A DNA stretch of 64,000 bases from Flavobacterium reichenbachii (GCF_002217435.1 NZ_MUHF01000009.1:119580-183579), one strand, 5' to 3'. Shown: positions 42,763 to 52,273, numbered from the stretch's first letter. Translations and numbers: made by a program. Notes: a model not told the origin generated them from the sequence alone.

Positions 42763-43490
42763 CCATATTAAAATGTATCGCAGTAGATGATGAGCCGCTG
42801 GCTTTAAAATTGGTTGAAACCTTTATAGAGCAGACTCCGTTTCTGGAATTGGCGTGCAGCTGCGACAATGCTGTTGAAGCAATGGGCTTAATTCGGGAGA
42901 AACAGCCCGATCTTGTATTCTTAGATATAAATATGCCAAACTTAACGGGAATGGAACTTGCCAGACTTTTGCAGGAACAGTCGGGGCCAATCCCTAAAAT
43001 AGTTTTTACAACTGCTTACAATCATTATGCGATTGAAGGGTATAGAGTAAACGCTGTCGATTATCTTTTGAAACCTTTTAGTTACGAAGAATTTTTGCGC
43101 GCCGCCAATAAAGTTTTACAGCTTTCTGAAGAGTCATCCAATCATTTTCAATCGGTTACGGCAGATGATGAATTTATTTTTCTGAAAGTAGAATACCAAT
43201 GGGTTAGAATTTCGCTGAAAGATATTTTATATATAGAAAGTTTAAAGGATTATGTAAAAGTTCATTTAGAAGATTCTCAAAAGGCACTTCTATCTTTGAT
43301 TTCTTTAAAGGCGCTAGAAGAAAAATTACCTTCGTCAAAGTTTATGCGCATTCACCGTTCCTTTATTGTTTCTTTGGATAAAATAAACGCTATTAGTAAA
43401 AATTCTATTTTTATTAACAAAACAGAGATTACGGTGGGCGAACAGTACAAAGAAGCCTTTAAGATAATCGTAGACAAATGGCTGAAATAA
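42759..43490 (+). CDS. LytTR-family response regulator
   Basis: I use the ATG at 42759 (243 residues), which overlaps the kinase stop; an earlier ATG at 42702 would add a leader before the receiver domain. The receiver has CIAVDDEPLALKLVE, the phospho-Asp in LVFLDINMPNLTGMEL, the switch Thr in IVFTTAYNHYAIEG and the Lys in DYLLKPFSYEEF. The C-terminal LytTR DNA-binding domain has VRISLKDILYIESLKDYVKV and FMRIHRSFIVSLDKI. It is expected to bind direct repeats in target promoters, possibly including the divergent efflux operon. The 305-bp gap that follows is AT-rich without a recognisable element. Confidence 0.93.
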   Translation: MTILKCIAVDDEPLALKLVETFIEQTPFLELACSCDNAVEAMGLIREKQPDLVFLDINMPNLTGMELARLLQEQSGPIPKIVFTTAYNHYAIEGYRVNAVDYLLKPFSYEEFLRAANKVLQLSEESSNHFQSVTADDEFIFLKVEYQWVRISLKDILYIESLKDYVKVHLEDSQKALLSLISLKALEEKLPSSKFMRIHRSFIVSLDKINAISKNSIFINKTEITVGEQYKEAFKIIVDKWLK

Positions 43491-43795
43491 ACTTTGTCAG
43501 AAATTTTCTCTACAAATAATATATTTTTTTACAATATAATATACAATTCTTACGTTGAGACTTTAAGCATACCCCAAATAGGCTCAATTATTTTATAGTA
43601 AATTTAAATTTCATCTAATACCTATATAATGAAATTGGCTGACTTTGGCGAACTTTATTGAAAGTACAACTAAAGAGAGTTTTATGAAATCTTGCCGTAA
43701 GAATTATTTTTAAACGGCCTCAGTTACAGAGAAAAGTACCCTTCAATGTGTTCGATAATGCGAAAATTTATTTTTAACATTAAATCGAAAACATT

Positions 43796-45016
43796 ATGAT
43801 AATCAAAAAAAGTATTATCCTTCTTTCGGGCGTTCTTGCCTTAGCCAGTTGTTCTAATAACGACTCAAACGACATCACAATTCCAACAGGACCTCCAGTA
43901 GAAACCAATCCTGCTAACACTACTTATAAACCTGCTTTTTCTGGACAGACACGTGCAAACAGCACTCAGACTACTACAGAATATGAAGCAAAGGTATTAA
44001 CGAGTACTCTTAGTGCACCTTGGGGACTAACCAGCCTTCCGGACGGAAGACTTCTTGTAACACAAAAATCCGGAACCCTTCGTATTGTTACGACAGTAGG
44101 AGTTGTAGGAAATCCGATTACGGGATTACCAGCTGTAAATGCGGCAGATCAGGGAGGATTATTAGGGTTATGCATCGATCCTGCTTTTACTACAAATCGT
44201 ATGGTTTACTGGGTATTTTCTGAAGTTGTTTCTGGCGGTAATATTACGGCTGTAGCCAAAGGTAAATTGGCGGCTAATGAAGCTGCAATAGAAAACGCAA
44301 CAGTAATTTACAGATCAAACACACCGCACAGCAGTACGCTTCATTATGGCGGACGTATTCTTTTTGATGCTGCCGGAAATCTTTTTGTAAGTACAGGAGA
44401 ACGTTCATCAATTGATGCACGTCCTTTGGCACAATCTGTTACGAGCAGTTTAGGTAAAATTATTAGAATTACTACGAATGGACAAGCTGCATCTGGAAAC
44501 CCAACTTTTTCTCAAACTGGCGCTTTATCAGAACTTTATAGTATTGGTCACAGAAATCCGCAGGGATTGGCAATTCATCCGGCAACAGGCGAATTATGGC
44601 AGAGCGAACACGGACCTCGAGGCGGTGACGAACTGAACCGTATTAAAGCCGGAGCAAATTACGGCTGGCCGATTATTACGTACGGAATTGAATATGCAGG
44701 TCCAAAAATTGGAGATGGAATTCAACAGAAAGAAGGCATGGAACAGCCTGTATATTACTGGGATCCTGTTGTTTCTCCGAGTGGTATGACATTCTACAAA
44801 GGAAATCGTGTTCCTGAATGGCAGAATAATCTATTTATTGGTTCATTAAGCGCTACGCATATTGTTCGCTTGGTTTTTAAAGACAATAAAGTCATTGGCG
44901 AAGAAAGATTACTGGCGAGTGAAGGACAACGTTTTAGAGATGTTACTCAAGGTAAAGATGAAGCACTTTATGCTGTAACAGATCAGGGAAGACTTTATAG
45001 AATTGATAAAAAATAA
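43796..45016 (+). CDS. PQQ-dependent aldose sugar dehydrogenase-like lipoprotein (GSDH family)
   Basis: This 406-residue lipoprotein (lipobox ALASC, Cys 19) has the six-bladed propeller of soluble glucose/sorbosone dehydrogenases. Landmarks are LSAPWGLTSLPDGRLLVTQK, GGLLGLCIDPAFTTN, the catalytic-His segment TLHYGGRILFDAAGNLFVS, SIGHRNPQGLAIHP, WQSEHGPRGGDELNRI and NYGWPIITYG. Such enzymes oxidise aldoses in the periplasm with PQQ. The first 60 mature residues are a low-complexity linker. The gene stands alone with a terminator behind it. No PQQ synthesis genes are in the window. Confidence 0.9.
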   Translation: MIIKKSIILLSGVLALASCSNNDSNDITIPTGPPVETNPANTTYKPAFSGQTRANSTQTTTEYEAKVLTSTLSAPWGLTSLPDGRLLVTQKSGTLRIVTTVGVVGNPITGLPAVNAADQGGLLGLCIDPAFTTNRMVYWVFSEVVSGGNITAVAKGKLAANEAAIENATVIYRSNTPHSSTLHYGGRILFDAAGNLFVSTGERSSIDARPLAQSVTSSLGKIIRITTNGQAASGNPTFSQTGALSELYSIGHRNPQGLAIHPATGELWQSEHGPRGGDELNRIKAGANYGWPIITYGIEYAGPKIGDGIQQKEGMEQPVYYWDPVVSPSGMTFYKGNRVPEWQNNLFIGSLSATHIVRLVFKDNKVIGEERLLASEGQRFRDVTQGKDEALYAVTDQGRLYRIDKK

Positions 45017-45030
45017 TCATTTCTGCACCT

Positions 45031-45075
45031 AAAAAAACAGGCTGTTTCGCAAGTTGTGAAACAGCCTGTTTTTTT
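45031..45075 (+). terminator. Terminator after the sugar dehydrogenase gene
   Basis: The stem AAAAAAACAGGCTGTTTC / GAAACAGCCTGTTTTTTT (18 bp, perfect) has a 9-nt loop. Confidence 0.9.
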
Positions 45076-45283
45076 GTTTTCTACTCTAGGTTCAATAAGA
45101 CGAAGGTTTCAAATATTCGAACTTATTACTTCTAAAACGCTATAATAATTTTTCACTATATTTGACCTGTATATTAGTTTATTTTTTAATTTAAAATACT
45201 GAATTTCAATACATTAACTAATATTATTCATTTTTTCACTTTTACTAAAAAAGAAATTCAATTATCAAATCAAAATTTTAAAG

Positions 45284-46489
45284 ATGAGAAAAAAACTAAT
45301 AACGCTTTTATTTGTATTTACGATTATAAATATATTTGGGCAGACATCGGCATCGTCAAAGTCTGGCAAAAATAATTATTCTAATAATAAAGTTTTAACG
45401 GCTAATGATGTGGTGACTAATAAAGTCATTAATACGCTTAAAAAAGTTCCGTTAGAGGCAAATTCTGTCTTAATTTATGACTACGACGGCTCTCTTATGT
45501 CCTTCAATTTAGACTCCGAACAATTTAACTGGACAGTAAAAGCAACAGATTCTAATACTGAAATGTGTGCCAATCAGGTAACGCTGCAAGATGGAGTTAT
45601 ATATATTCCTTTTATCAACGGTGAGATTTTTGCAATTGATAATAAAACGGGTGCCGTTTTTTGGAAATCAAGGCTGGGGAATATTACCGATCAAATTATT
45701 CTAAAAAATCAAATTCCGGTTATCAATGATGGAAAATTGTTTATCACTACTCAAAACCCGAATAATAACCTTTATGCCCTTGATATCAAAGACGGCAGTT
45801 TAATATGGAATTATAAGCTGGAATCTTCAAATAATGATAATCCGGTTCTCTTTTTTGACAACAAAATTTTTACCCAAAGTGCATCCAATTTCTATAGTTT
45901 TGATGCCAATACAGGAAAACTTCTTTACCAAAAAGCGTTTGATGAAGTGATGTCTGGTAAACCTGTAACAGATGGTGAAAATGTATTTATAGCAAATGAT
46001 AAAGATGTAGTTTTTGCTTTAAACTCTGGCACATTAGATATTTTATGGCAATTTAAACTAGAAGAAAATCAGCACAACATTAAGGAACGTATATTCTGCA
46101 AAGACAAAAAGGTTTATTTTGCTGCGCAGGGCGAATCAGCTTCTTCTATATACGCTGTTGATTCTAAAACAGGAACTCAGATATGGAAAAGAGATTTTAA
46201 AGAGGACAATATCGATTATATTATTGAAGAAAGTGATAATATTTGGGGCTATACCCGCAAAAAGAAATTGTTTCAATTAGACATTACGAATGGTGAAATT
46301 GCATTTGAAACAAAATTAACAACTAAGCCGATTTCTAATCTTGAATTTCCGAATGATGATTCGTTGTTTTACTATTCTGATGCTGCTTTAATTCAATTTG
46401 AATTTGCAACCAAAGACGAAAACGACATTTATCTGCGAACTTCTATTAAGGACGATCCTTACAGCGCCTATCTAAAAATAATTAGATAA
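45284..46489 (+). CDS. Secreted PQQ-like beta-propeller repeat protein
   Basis: A 401-residue protein with a signal peptide (residues 1-20, ending FGQ). The remainder consists of repeated blades with the PQQ/BamB-type tryptophan motif: FAIDNKTGAVFWKSRLGN, LYALDIKDGSLIWNYKLE, VFALNSGTLDILWQFKLE and IYAVDSKTGTQIWKRDF. BamB-like propellers are scaffolds and the quinoprotein dehydrogenases are enzymes; no PQQ-ligand set or catalytic Asp is apparent, so a structural role is more likely. It is monocistronic. Confidence 0.78.
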   Translation: MRKKLITLLFVFTIINIFGQTSASSKSGKNNYSNNKVLTANDVVTNKVINTLKKVPLEANSVLIYDYDGSLMSFNLDSEQFNWTVKATDSNTEMCANQVTLQDGVIYIPFINGEIFAIDNKTGAVFWKSRLGNITDQIILKNQIPVINDGKLFITTQNPNNNLYALDIKDGSLIWNYKLESSNNDNPVLFFDNKIFTQSASNFYSFDANTGKLLYQKAFDEVMSGKPVTDGENVFIANDKDVVFALNSGTLDILWQFKLEENQHNIKERIFCKDKKVYFAAQGESASSIYAVDSKTGTQIWKRDFKEDNIDYIIEESDNIWGYTRKKKLFQLDITNGEIAFETKLTTKPISNLEFPNDDSLFYYSDAALIQFEFATKDENDIYLRTSIKDDPYSAYLKIIR

Positions 46490-46493
46490 TAAC

Positions 46494-46537
46494 AAAAAAA
46501 AAAAATCCGTCTCATTACTGAGGCGGATTCTTTTTTT
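46494..46537. terminator. Bidirectional terminator
   Basis: The stem AATCCGTCTCA / TGAGGCGGATT (one G-T wobble) is flanked by a long A-run and a T-run and lies between the convergent propeller and thioredoxin-fold genes. Confidence 0.85.
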
Positions 46538-46553
46538 GAACACTATTTTTAAA

Positions 46554-47165
46554 TTATGCTTTTGCTTTTCTTTTTACAGTACAACCAATTTCTTTAGTTG
46601 CAGTAACCGCTGGTTTTTTATCACTTTTAAGTGCTGCAATTGCATCTTCTGCGTATTTAGTTTTTTCTGTTTTAGTTCCTTCCGGATCATTGTCGATAGC
46701 GCCTACATATTCTATAATATTTCCGTTTGCCGTTTTAGAAACAATAAAAAGATGAGGTGTATGTTTTGCCCCGTATTGATCGGTAATCAACTGTCCCTGA
46801 TCAAATAAATACGGAAAAGAATATTTTTTCTCTTTTGCCAAAGCCTGCATTTTATCAAAACTATCTGCTTTTGAGGCTTCTGGATCATTTGGATTAATTG
46901 CAATTACGGGATAACCCTGAGATTTGAATTTCTTATCCAATTCTAAAATTCGCTGCTCATATGCTACTGCGTACGGACATGTATTGCAGGTAAAAACCAC
47001 AATAAAGCCTTTTGCTTTTGGAAAACTTGCAAAAGAAATTTCTTTGTTGTCTACATTTTTCAGTTTAAAATCCGGAGCCTTATCGCCTGCTTTTAAAGTG
47101 ACACTTTGTGCCTGAGCAATAAAGGCAGAAAGCGCTAATACCAATAATAAAATTATTTTTTTCAT
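46554..47165 (-). CDS. Periplasmic peroxiredoxin-like thioredoxin-fold protein
   Basis: A 203-residue exported protein (signal peptide ending FIAQAQ) of the AhpC/TSA-Redoxin group: LKAGDKAPDFKLKNVDNKE, then FTCNTCPYAVAYEQRILEL with the redox motif CNTCP, and GAKHTPHLFIVSKT with the cis-Pro. The long C-terminal extension ends KEIGCTVKRKAKA with one more Cys. Members with this CxxCP motif are common in Bacteroidetes and probably reduce thiols or peroxides. It follows a TlpA-like gene by three bases, so both act in one oxidoreductase operon. Confidence 0.85.
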   Translation of the reverse strand: MKKIILLLVLALSAFIAQAQSVTLKAGDKAPDFKLKNVDNKEISFASFPKAKGFIVVFTCNTCPYAVAYEQRILELDKKFKSQGYPVIAINPNDPEASKADSFDKMQALAKEKKYSFPYLFDQGQLITDQYGAKHTPHLFIVSKTANGNIIEYVGAIDNDPEGTKTEKTKYAEDAIAALKSDKKPAVTATKEIGCTVKRKAKA

Positions 47166-47168
47166 AGT

Positions 47169-47645
47169 TTACAGTTTTTTATATTCAGTTAATAATTGTT
47201 CGTATGTCAATTCGGTTTCTACAAATTTTCGCTGTCCTCCTTTTATAAAAAGCGTGGCCGGAATACTTCCAGACCAGGAAGGATCAATTCTGTCAATATA
47301 TTTTTGCGGATCACTTTCGTCTAAAAGAAAGACTTCGTTTTTGAGGTTTTTTCTCTTCACAAACGGAATCACAGCGGTATTAAATTTCGATTTAAAATCG
47401 ACACTTACCAAAAGAACGGCTAGTTTTTCTGATTTATATTCGCTCTGCAGTTTTTCAAAATGCGGTAATTCTTTGATGCAGGGCGCGCACCAGGTTGCCC
47501 AAAAACTGACCACATAAGTACTGTCTTTTCCCTTTTTGATCCTTTCCTGAAGCTGATCGATTTTTATAAGTTTCACTTTCTGACTGTAAGCCGAAACTGA
47601 AAAAACACCAAATAGAAACATATAGAAAAAAGACTTGATTTTCAT
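47169..47645 (-). CDS. TlpA-like thioredoxin-family protein
   Basis: The 158-residue protein has a signal peptide (cut near VSAYSQ) and a thioredoxin domain with YVVSFWATWCAPCIKELPHF (active-site WCAPC) and SGSIPATLFIKGG holding the cis-Pro. TlpA/ResA-type proteins reduce disulfides in periplasmic partners such as apocytochromes. It shares a transcript with the peroxiredoxin-like gene. The partner protein is unknown. Confidence 0.88.
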   Translation of the reverse strand: MKIKSFFYMFLFGVFSVSAYSQKVKLIKIDQLQERIKKGKDSTYVVSFWATWCAPCIKELPHFEKLQSEYKSEKLAVLLVSVDFKSKFNTAVIPFVKRKNLKNEVFLLDESDPQKYIDRIDPSWSGSIPATLFIKGGQRKFVETELTYEQLLTEYKKL

Positions 47646-47756
47646 GGGTAGAATTCTTTAGGATTAATTTGTGCCTTACAAATATAAACCAATACATTTT
47701 TAGTTTATGTTAATGAAAATTTAATAGCTGTAAACACGTTGTGTGCAATTATTTTC

Positions 47757-47910
47757 AACACATAGTCCCGATCCCGAAACTTCGGGACGGGATAGTTTTT
47801 TGAAGATTTAAAAAAGGTGTTTCACTAATCTAAATGCATATAGTTAACTATGTGTGGCAACTTGTTTCTTTTAATCTCTTTTTCTACATAAAAACCTATT
47901 TCTATGTGTT
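47757..47910. repeat. Palindromic repeat family A, copy 3, with an inner palindrome
   Basis: Borders AACACATAG ... CTATTTCTATGTGTT and the inner AAAAGGTGTTTCACTAA and TTAACTATGTGTGG match copies at 5296 and 17341. This copy carries an extra palindrome near its left end (CCCGATCCCGAAACTTCGGG), similar to one at 2771-2790, as if one small element had inserted in another. Confidence 0.8.
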
Positions 47911-47960
47911 AAAGTTTTTTCTATAAACCCAACAGATTAGCAATAATATTTCTGCTGCAT

Positions 47961-48623
47961 TTAAAAACGCTGCTTCATAAAAGAAGACATAATTTTGTTT
48001 AATTCTATAACATCTTCCTGATAGCGCGGATATGTTGTTACGTTTCTCAAACTGTGGTTTTGAATATTTGTAAGACCTGTTTCTGGTGTTTCATTAAATG
48101 AAGATTCCATTATTAAACCATTTAAAATACAAGTTGCAATATACTCTGAATGTGTTTCAAAATGCGGAATCGTGTTTAAATGCTTTATAATAATTGGCTT
48201 TAAAACAAGTCTCTCACTTTCTTGTATTCCGGTCATTGGCAAGAATAGAAGAAACACATTTGGATATTTTTCAAAAGCTAATAATTCATCTAAGGTAAAA
48301 AACCAAGCTTCAAAATGTCCTCCCAAATTTCCGATGTAAATATCATTCAGGAAAAAATTGATTTCATATTCCTGAAATTCAATAGCATAATTAAAATTAT
48401 CCGTAAGCTTTTCCGAAATGTATCTTGGGTTTTCTTCTATATCTTCTTCATTGAGAAACAATCTTTCCCATTCGTAAGCTTTAGTTTCATCAGTTTGTAC
48501 AACTTCCAAAACCTCATCAATATTTAATTCCTCTTTTTCATCGTATCCTCTTGACCAGCAGAAATAAAACTTCCAGAAAAAGGTATTATTATGCAGCTCT
48601 TCAATTTGTATCTGTTTATTCAT
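47961..48623 (-). CDS. Hypothetical protein 1 of the polyimmunity-like run
   Basis: The ATG at 48623 is chosen (220 residues); the longer frame starts with TTG. It is an acidic cytosolic protein without signal peptide: FFWKFYFCWSRGYDEKEEL near the start, then IYIGNLGGHFEAWFFTLDEL and LFLPMTGIQESERLVL. The pattern of aromatic and acidic residues resembles small immunity proteins, but I cannot name a family. The start overlaps the end of the next gene upstream by eight bases. It is last in the eight-gene run. Confidence 0.65.
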   Translation of the reverse strand: MNKQIQIEELHNNTFFWKFYFCWSRGYDEKEELNIDEVLEVVQTDETKAYEWERLFLNEEDIEENPRYISEKLTDNFNYAIEFQEYEINFFLNDIYIGNLGGHFEAWFFTLDELLAFEKYPNVFLLFLPMTGIQESERLVLKPIIIKHLNTIPHFETHSEYIATCILNGLIMESSFNETPETGLTNIQNHSLRNVTTYPRYQEDVIELNKIMSSFMKQRF

Positions 48624-49206
48624 GTTCTTCAACTTTAAACGGATAATTAAAATCGGCTGTATAGGCTGGTTTTTCTCCAGAAGGTTTTAACACAAACTCA
48701 AAAGTAGGTTCCATACTTTCAAATTCTTTTATTTCGCCTGAAACTGTTTCTATTTCTATCTTCTGCTGAGTTAATCCTGCTAAAATTGAAACTGAATACC
48801 AGCCGTTTGGCAATTCAATTGTGGCATGTTTAAACTGTTTTAAGGCTTCGACTTTAGCTGCTGTAAAATCTCTTAAATACGGAATCGTATACAGATAAAT
48901 TCTATTATTTACGACCTCTAGACAATATCCGTCACGCTGATGCTGCACTTCATTTTCAGGTTTTAATAATTCAGGCATTTCGTCAGACAAATTGAAATAA
49001 ACTGTATAAGGATAATTTTCAACGCCTATCATTGGCACCATTATACCTTGTTCTACAACCTGATCTCCTGTTTCCTCAGTAGTGAATTCGGTTAACAGAT
49101 CATCTGGTAAATTATTTTCTATTTTATACTGCAGCAGATAATCTGGATCTCCTAAAATGAAATAATCCATTAAATCGTTTAGTACTTCGTCGAATTTGTA
49201 TTTCAT
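48616..49206 (-). CDS. Hypothetical protein 2 of the polyimmunity-like run
   Basis: A 196-residue acidic cytosolic protein (KFDEVLNDLMDYFILGDPDY, then YCLEVVNNRIYLYTIPYLRD and LPNGWYSVSILAGL). No signal peptide, membrane helix or known motif is seen. It overlaps the downstream gene by eight bases and starts 15 bp after the DKNYY gene. Context suggests an immunity-type protein; this is inference only. Confidence 0.65.
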   Translation of the reverse strand: MKYKFDEVLNDLMDYFILGDPDYLLQYKIENNLPDDLLTEFTTEETGDQVVEQGIMVPMIGVENYPYTVYFNLSDEMPELLKPENEVQHQRDGYCLEVVNNRIYLYTIPYLRDFTAAKVEALKQFKHATIELPNGWYSVSILAGLTQQKIEIETVSGEIKEFESMEPTFEFVLKPSGEKPAYTADFNYPFKVEEHE

Positions 49207-49221
49207 GCGATTTAATTTTAA

Positions 49222-49974
49222 TTAGAGTTTGGTTCGTTTTCCCATATAATAACGGTATTCCTGATCGAATGCGTATCCTCTTTCCTCTATAACTTTAAAA
49301 TAAAAATCATGTATACTTTTGGTTTTAATCACTTTAACCTCATCACTTATCGTTCTGATAAAATAGGCATATTTTTTATCTTTAGCATAAAAGGTATTAT
49401 CGCATTCCAAATAATAAGTGCCGTCTAAACAAGCCTCCAGAACCTCAAAAGTCTGGGGATCGGCTTCTGAAATTATATTTCCTTTAAAGAAAACATGCTC
49501 TTTATCCAAAGCCAGATTTCCAATTAATTCCGGGTATGGGATTTTAAAAGATTTCAAATCCACATTTTCAACCCGCTTTACATCTCCAAAGTACAACTGA
49601 TTCTCAACCTGAATGTAATACCCATTGAGATGTTTTGCTTTACTCAAATCAAAAGGCATTTTCTCGTTGTGACGGTAATAAGTTCCATTAGAAAAAGTAT
49701 ATCCTTTTTTAATATCTACTACATTAAAATCATTCGGTTTTGCATCTTCAACAATAGTAAAACTGCTAAAGGCGCTTTGTATATAAATATGCTTTTTGTC
49801 TGCAAAATAAATCGTCGAAGCAAATCCATCAGTATTTTGTGCTGCATTGGAAGCTATAATACTAAACGATTCAAAGTCAATTGTTTTATAGAACTTTTTA
49901 AACACTTCGCTGTCATAGCAAAGGATAAATTTATTATCGATGATTTTGTAGCCGTGGCCTAAATCCTTGATCAT
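49222..49974 (-). CDS. DKNYY-repeat family protein
   Basis: The 250-residue protein repeats the aromatic blade motif of the DKNYY family (DKKHIYIQS, DKEHVFFKGN, AKDKKYAYFIR, YAFDQEYRYYMGKR), each about 20-60 residues apart. The family is widespread in Bacteroidetes, Fusobacteria and Proteobacteria, often near toxin-immunity genes; its molecular role is not established. The absence of a signal peptide suggests the cytosol. It is 12 bp downstream of the YwqG-like gene, in the same run. Confidence 0.8.
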   Translation of the reverse strand: MIKDLGHGYKIIDNKFILCYDSEVFKKFYKTIDFESFSIIASNAAQNTDGFASTIYFADKKHIYIQSAFSSFTIVEDAKPNDFNVVDIKKGYTFSNGTYYRHNEKMPFDLSKAKHLNGYYIQVENQLYFGDVKRVENVDLKSFKIPYPELIGNLALDKEHVFFKGNIISEADPQTFEVLEACLDGTYYLECDNTFYAKDKKYAYFIRTISDEVKVIKTKSIHDFYFKVIEERGYAFDQEYRYYMGKRTKL

Positions 49975-49986
49975 AGGAATGTTTTT

Positions 49987-50709
49987 TTACGATTGTCCCC
50001 AGTGAAAGATGCAATTATCAAAATTTAAAGCTTTAAGATCGTTTTTATCAATTAAGACACTAAACACACCTTCATCGTTAAATCCGTTTTCTCCAATCTG
50101 CAAAAGCACCACTTTATCTGAATTGACTACTTCTAATATTTGCTTTTCCTGATACTGGCAATGTGTAAAAATACCGAAGATTTTGGAGGTTTCGCTTCCT
50201 GCAAAGTAGTCCCAGAGCAAACCGTCTTCATTTGTATATTCTTCTTCGTCTTCATATTCCGGTTCACGGTAACGGTCTGAAAGTTTTTCTATTGAAGGAA
50301 TTGCTTCTTTTATCAGTACTCCTTCAAAAAAATTATCTTCATGGTCTTTTACTACTCTCACCAATTCGTTGTTATCGAGATCTGCGTAAACGACAAGACC
50401 TTTATCTTCCATAATGTCAGCAAAAAAAAATAAATGTCCCGATTTAGGCAAAAGTTCCGATTTGTCGTGCAGTGCAATTTGTTTTAAATCCAACTGGCCG
50501 GCAAAACGTAAATCATTAGGATATTCAAAATCTTTTGGAAGATCTGCAATTGGTCCGCCGTAACGGGAATGCCCTAACGGAATTTCTATTGTGCCGGCTT
50601 TTACCAGCGTGCCGTCTTTTAACAAAATATCAGGCATTTTTAAACTGTCTCCGTAATAATGTTTTGCTTCAGGGCGTAATTCTATAATATCAAAAATTTC
50701 TTGTTTCAT
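49987..50709 (-). CDS. YwqG-family (DUF1963) protein
   Basis: The start at the ATG at 50709 gives 240 residues; the longer frame uses TTG. The C-terminal half has the signature VVLLQIGENGFNDEGVFSVL and a closing FDNCIFHWGQS. The first half has SRYGGPIADLPKDFEYP and LRFAGQLDLKQIAL, both typical of YwqG. Family members are cytosolic beta-proteins often found among SUKH-type immunity genes. The function is thought to be binding rather than catalysis. It lies between the DKNYY gene and a 314-residue acidic protein gene. Confidence 0.88.
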   Translation of the reverse strand: MKQEIFDIIELRPEAKHYYGDSLKMPDILLKDGTLVKAGTIEIPLGHSRYGGPIADLPKDFEYPNDLRFAGQLDLKQIALHDKSELLPKSGHLFFFADIMEDKGLVVYADLDNNELVRVVKDHEDNFFEGVLIKEAIPSIEKLSDRYREPEYEDEEEYTNEDGLLWDYFAGSETSKIFGIFTHCQYQEKQILEVVNSDKVVLLQIGENGFNDEGVFSVLIDKNDLKALNFDNCIFHWGQS

Positions 50710-50734
50710 CTGGTTCAATTTTATGATGCATTTA

Positions 50735-51679
50735 TTATTCCTTTTTCTTCATATCTTCCTCTGCAATCCACGTTAAGAATGCGGTATCGGCACCTCCTAT
50801 TTCAACAATTCTGTCTTTATGTGTCATAACTCCCAAACCATGTTCACTATCCCACGAGCAGGAGAAAAGAAAACCTATGTATGGCAGATCGTCTTTAAAA
50901 ACAGATGTAATATAAACTGTTGTTGGCGATATCAGATTGGCGAAATCTTTTGTTTCGGTAACGTCAGGCATAAAATCAGGTTTGTCTTTTTCGCTGTAGT
51001 CATATCTTTTCTTCCATTCCGGATATACTTTCAACAATGCTGTTAAAATACTTTCGAGTATTTCCTTTTGATTGTTTTCCAGATAGTCGATTCCGTTTTC
51101 ATGTTCTTCGCTAATTTCTTCTTCCTCTTCATCATCAAATAAGATTTCACATTGAACAGCTTTTTCTTCATCAAAAAAAGACTGCCATTCTTCTAATGCA
51201 GGAGATTCAAAAAAATCATCGTATTCTTCTTCTTCCTGTCTAGTAAGTTCACGCGGATTTTCTAAATGTTTATTGAAAAATTCATAGCAAAATGGTGCTC
51301 TGGTAAAAATATAATCGGGATTTTCGTTATAGCATAAATAGAAATATTCCAATGCTTTTTCTTCATTTCCACATTCTAGACAGCATTGCCCTTTGTAATA
51401 ATTTTTAATGTAATCGGGATTTCGATCTGAAGCCGAATGACGATCATTGATTTCCAGCCAGCGCATCATATTTGGGAAATCTTTTGCCCAGATATATTCA
51501 TTGCTCATTCTGCCTGCAATGATATAAGCCTGATAAATGTTGTATTTTTCATCATCGGCTTCTGCCCACTTCTCTTCTATAAAATTGATGAGATCTTCTG
51601 TCGTCAGGGTGTTTTTCTTCAAAGAAAATTTATCTAAGAAAGTTGATATCTCCTCTATTATGTTTGCTGCGTTTGACAT
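50735..51679 (-). CDS. Acidic immunity-like protein
   Basis: The ATG at 51679 gives 314 residues; the longer frame begins with a TTG directly after the neighbouring stop. An N-terminal helical part (residues 1-150) contains a TPR-like segment, YKGQCCLECGNEEKALEYFY. A very acidic linker (DDEEEEEISEEHEN) follows. The C-terminal domain has VYITSVFKDDLPYIGFLFSC and SWDSEHGLGVMTHKDR, a pattern I associate with the DUF6985 group found near polymorphic toxins. Overall it may be a two-module immunity protein. The family name is tentative. Confidence 0.68.
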   Translation of the reverse strand: MSNAANIIEEISTFLDKFSLKKNTLTTEDLINFIEEKWAEADDEKYNIYQAYIIAGRMSNEYIWAKDFPNMMRWLEINDRHSASDRNPDYIKNYYKGQCCLECGNEEKALEYFYLCYNENPDYIFTRAPFCYEFFNKHLENPRELTRQEEEEYDDFFESPALEEWQSFFDEEKAVQCEILFDDEEEEEISEEHENGIDYLENNQKEILESILTALLKVYPEWKKRYDYSEKDKPDFMPDVTETKDFANLISPTTVYITSVFKDDLPYIGFLFSCSWDSEHGLGVMTHKDRIVEIGGADTAFLTWIAEEDMKKKE

Positions 51680-51697
51680 ATTTTTTGCTTTAGTCAA

Positions 51698-52225
51698 TCA
51701 GATTTCAAACGGATAATTATCCAATAATGATATACTAATTTCTCTTAATTTGTTTTTGTATTCCGTTTTAATCTCCTCACTTATTTCCTCTTCAGCATCA
51801 TAATATTGGTCGAATTGCTTATTGAGATAAGCAAACTGAAGCCATTTCTCAAAATTCAATCCTAAATACATAAAGTTTTGAATACTCACTTCTTCGTGAT
51901 TATGATCGTAGAAATAAACTTTATGTTTATCATCAAAAAGCCAATAATCTCCTTGTCCGTTTTGGGCAAAAAACCAGAATTTTTCAATTGTTTCTTTTGC
52001 ATTTTCTGACCAATAATTCGCATAAGCAAATTCTTTAGTTTCGTTAAAAGACCGTACACTATCGAACAAAATACATTCAGACGAAATCTCAATGGTTTTA
52101 ATGTGAGTCACAATCTCAATATAGAACGGATCAAATGGAAAGGACACCGATTTAGGAAAATTTCTAACCGATACTTTGCTTGATAAAAGATCACCTTTTA
52201 TTTCGTTTAAAGCTATATTTTTCAA
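51698..52225 (-). CDS. SUKH (SMI1/KNR4) family protein with non-ATG start
   Basis: About 175 residues. The frame begins with TTG at 52225; no ATG occurs in frame between this point and the upstream gene's stop, and the frame stays open back to it. SUKH features are FWFFAQNGQGDYWLFDDKH, KVYFYDHNHEE and a closing LNFEKWLQFAYLNKQF. SUKH proteins in bacteria are immunity proteins that bind many unrelated contact-dependent nuclease toxins. The start needs care: a TTG start, or a 5'-truncated gene. Confidence 0.75.
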   Translation of the reverse strand: MKNIALNEIKGDLLSSKVSVRNFPKSVSFPFDPFYIEIVTHIKTIEISSECILFDSVRSFNETKEFAYANYWSENAKETIEKFWFFAQNGQGDYWLFDDKHKVYFYDHNHEEVSIQNFMYLGLNFEKWLQFAYLNKQFDQYYDAEEEISEEIKTEYKNKLREISISLLDNYPFEI

Positions 52226-52273
52226 AGTAATAACAATTCTTAAAGTTTGAAATCTTCTTATATTACAAAAAAA

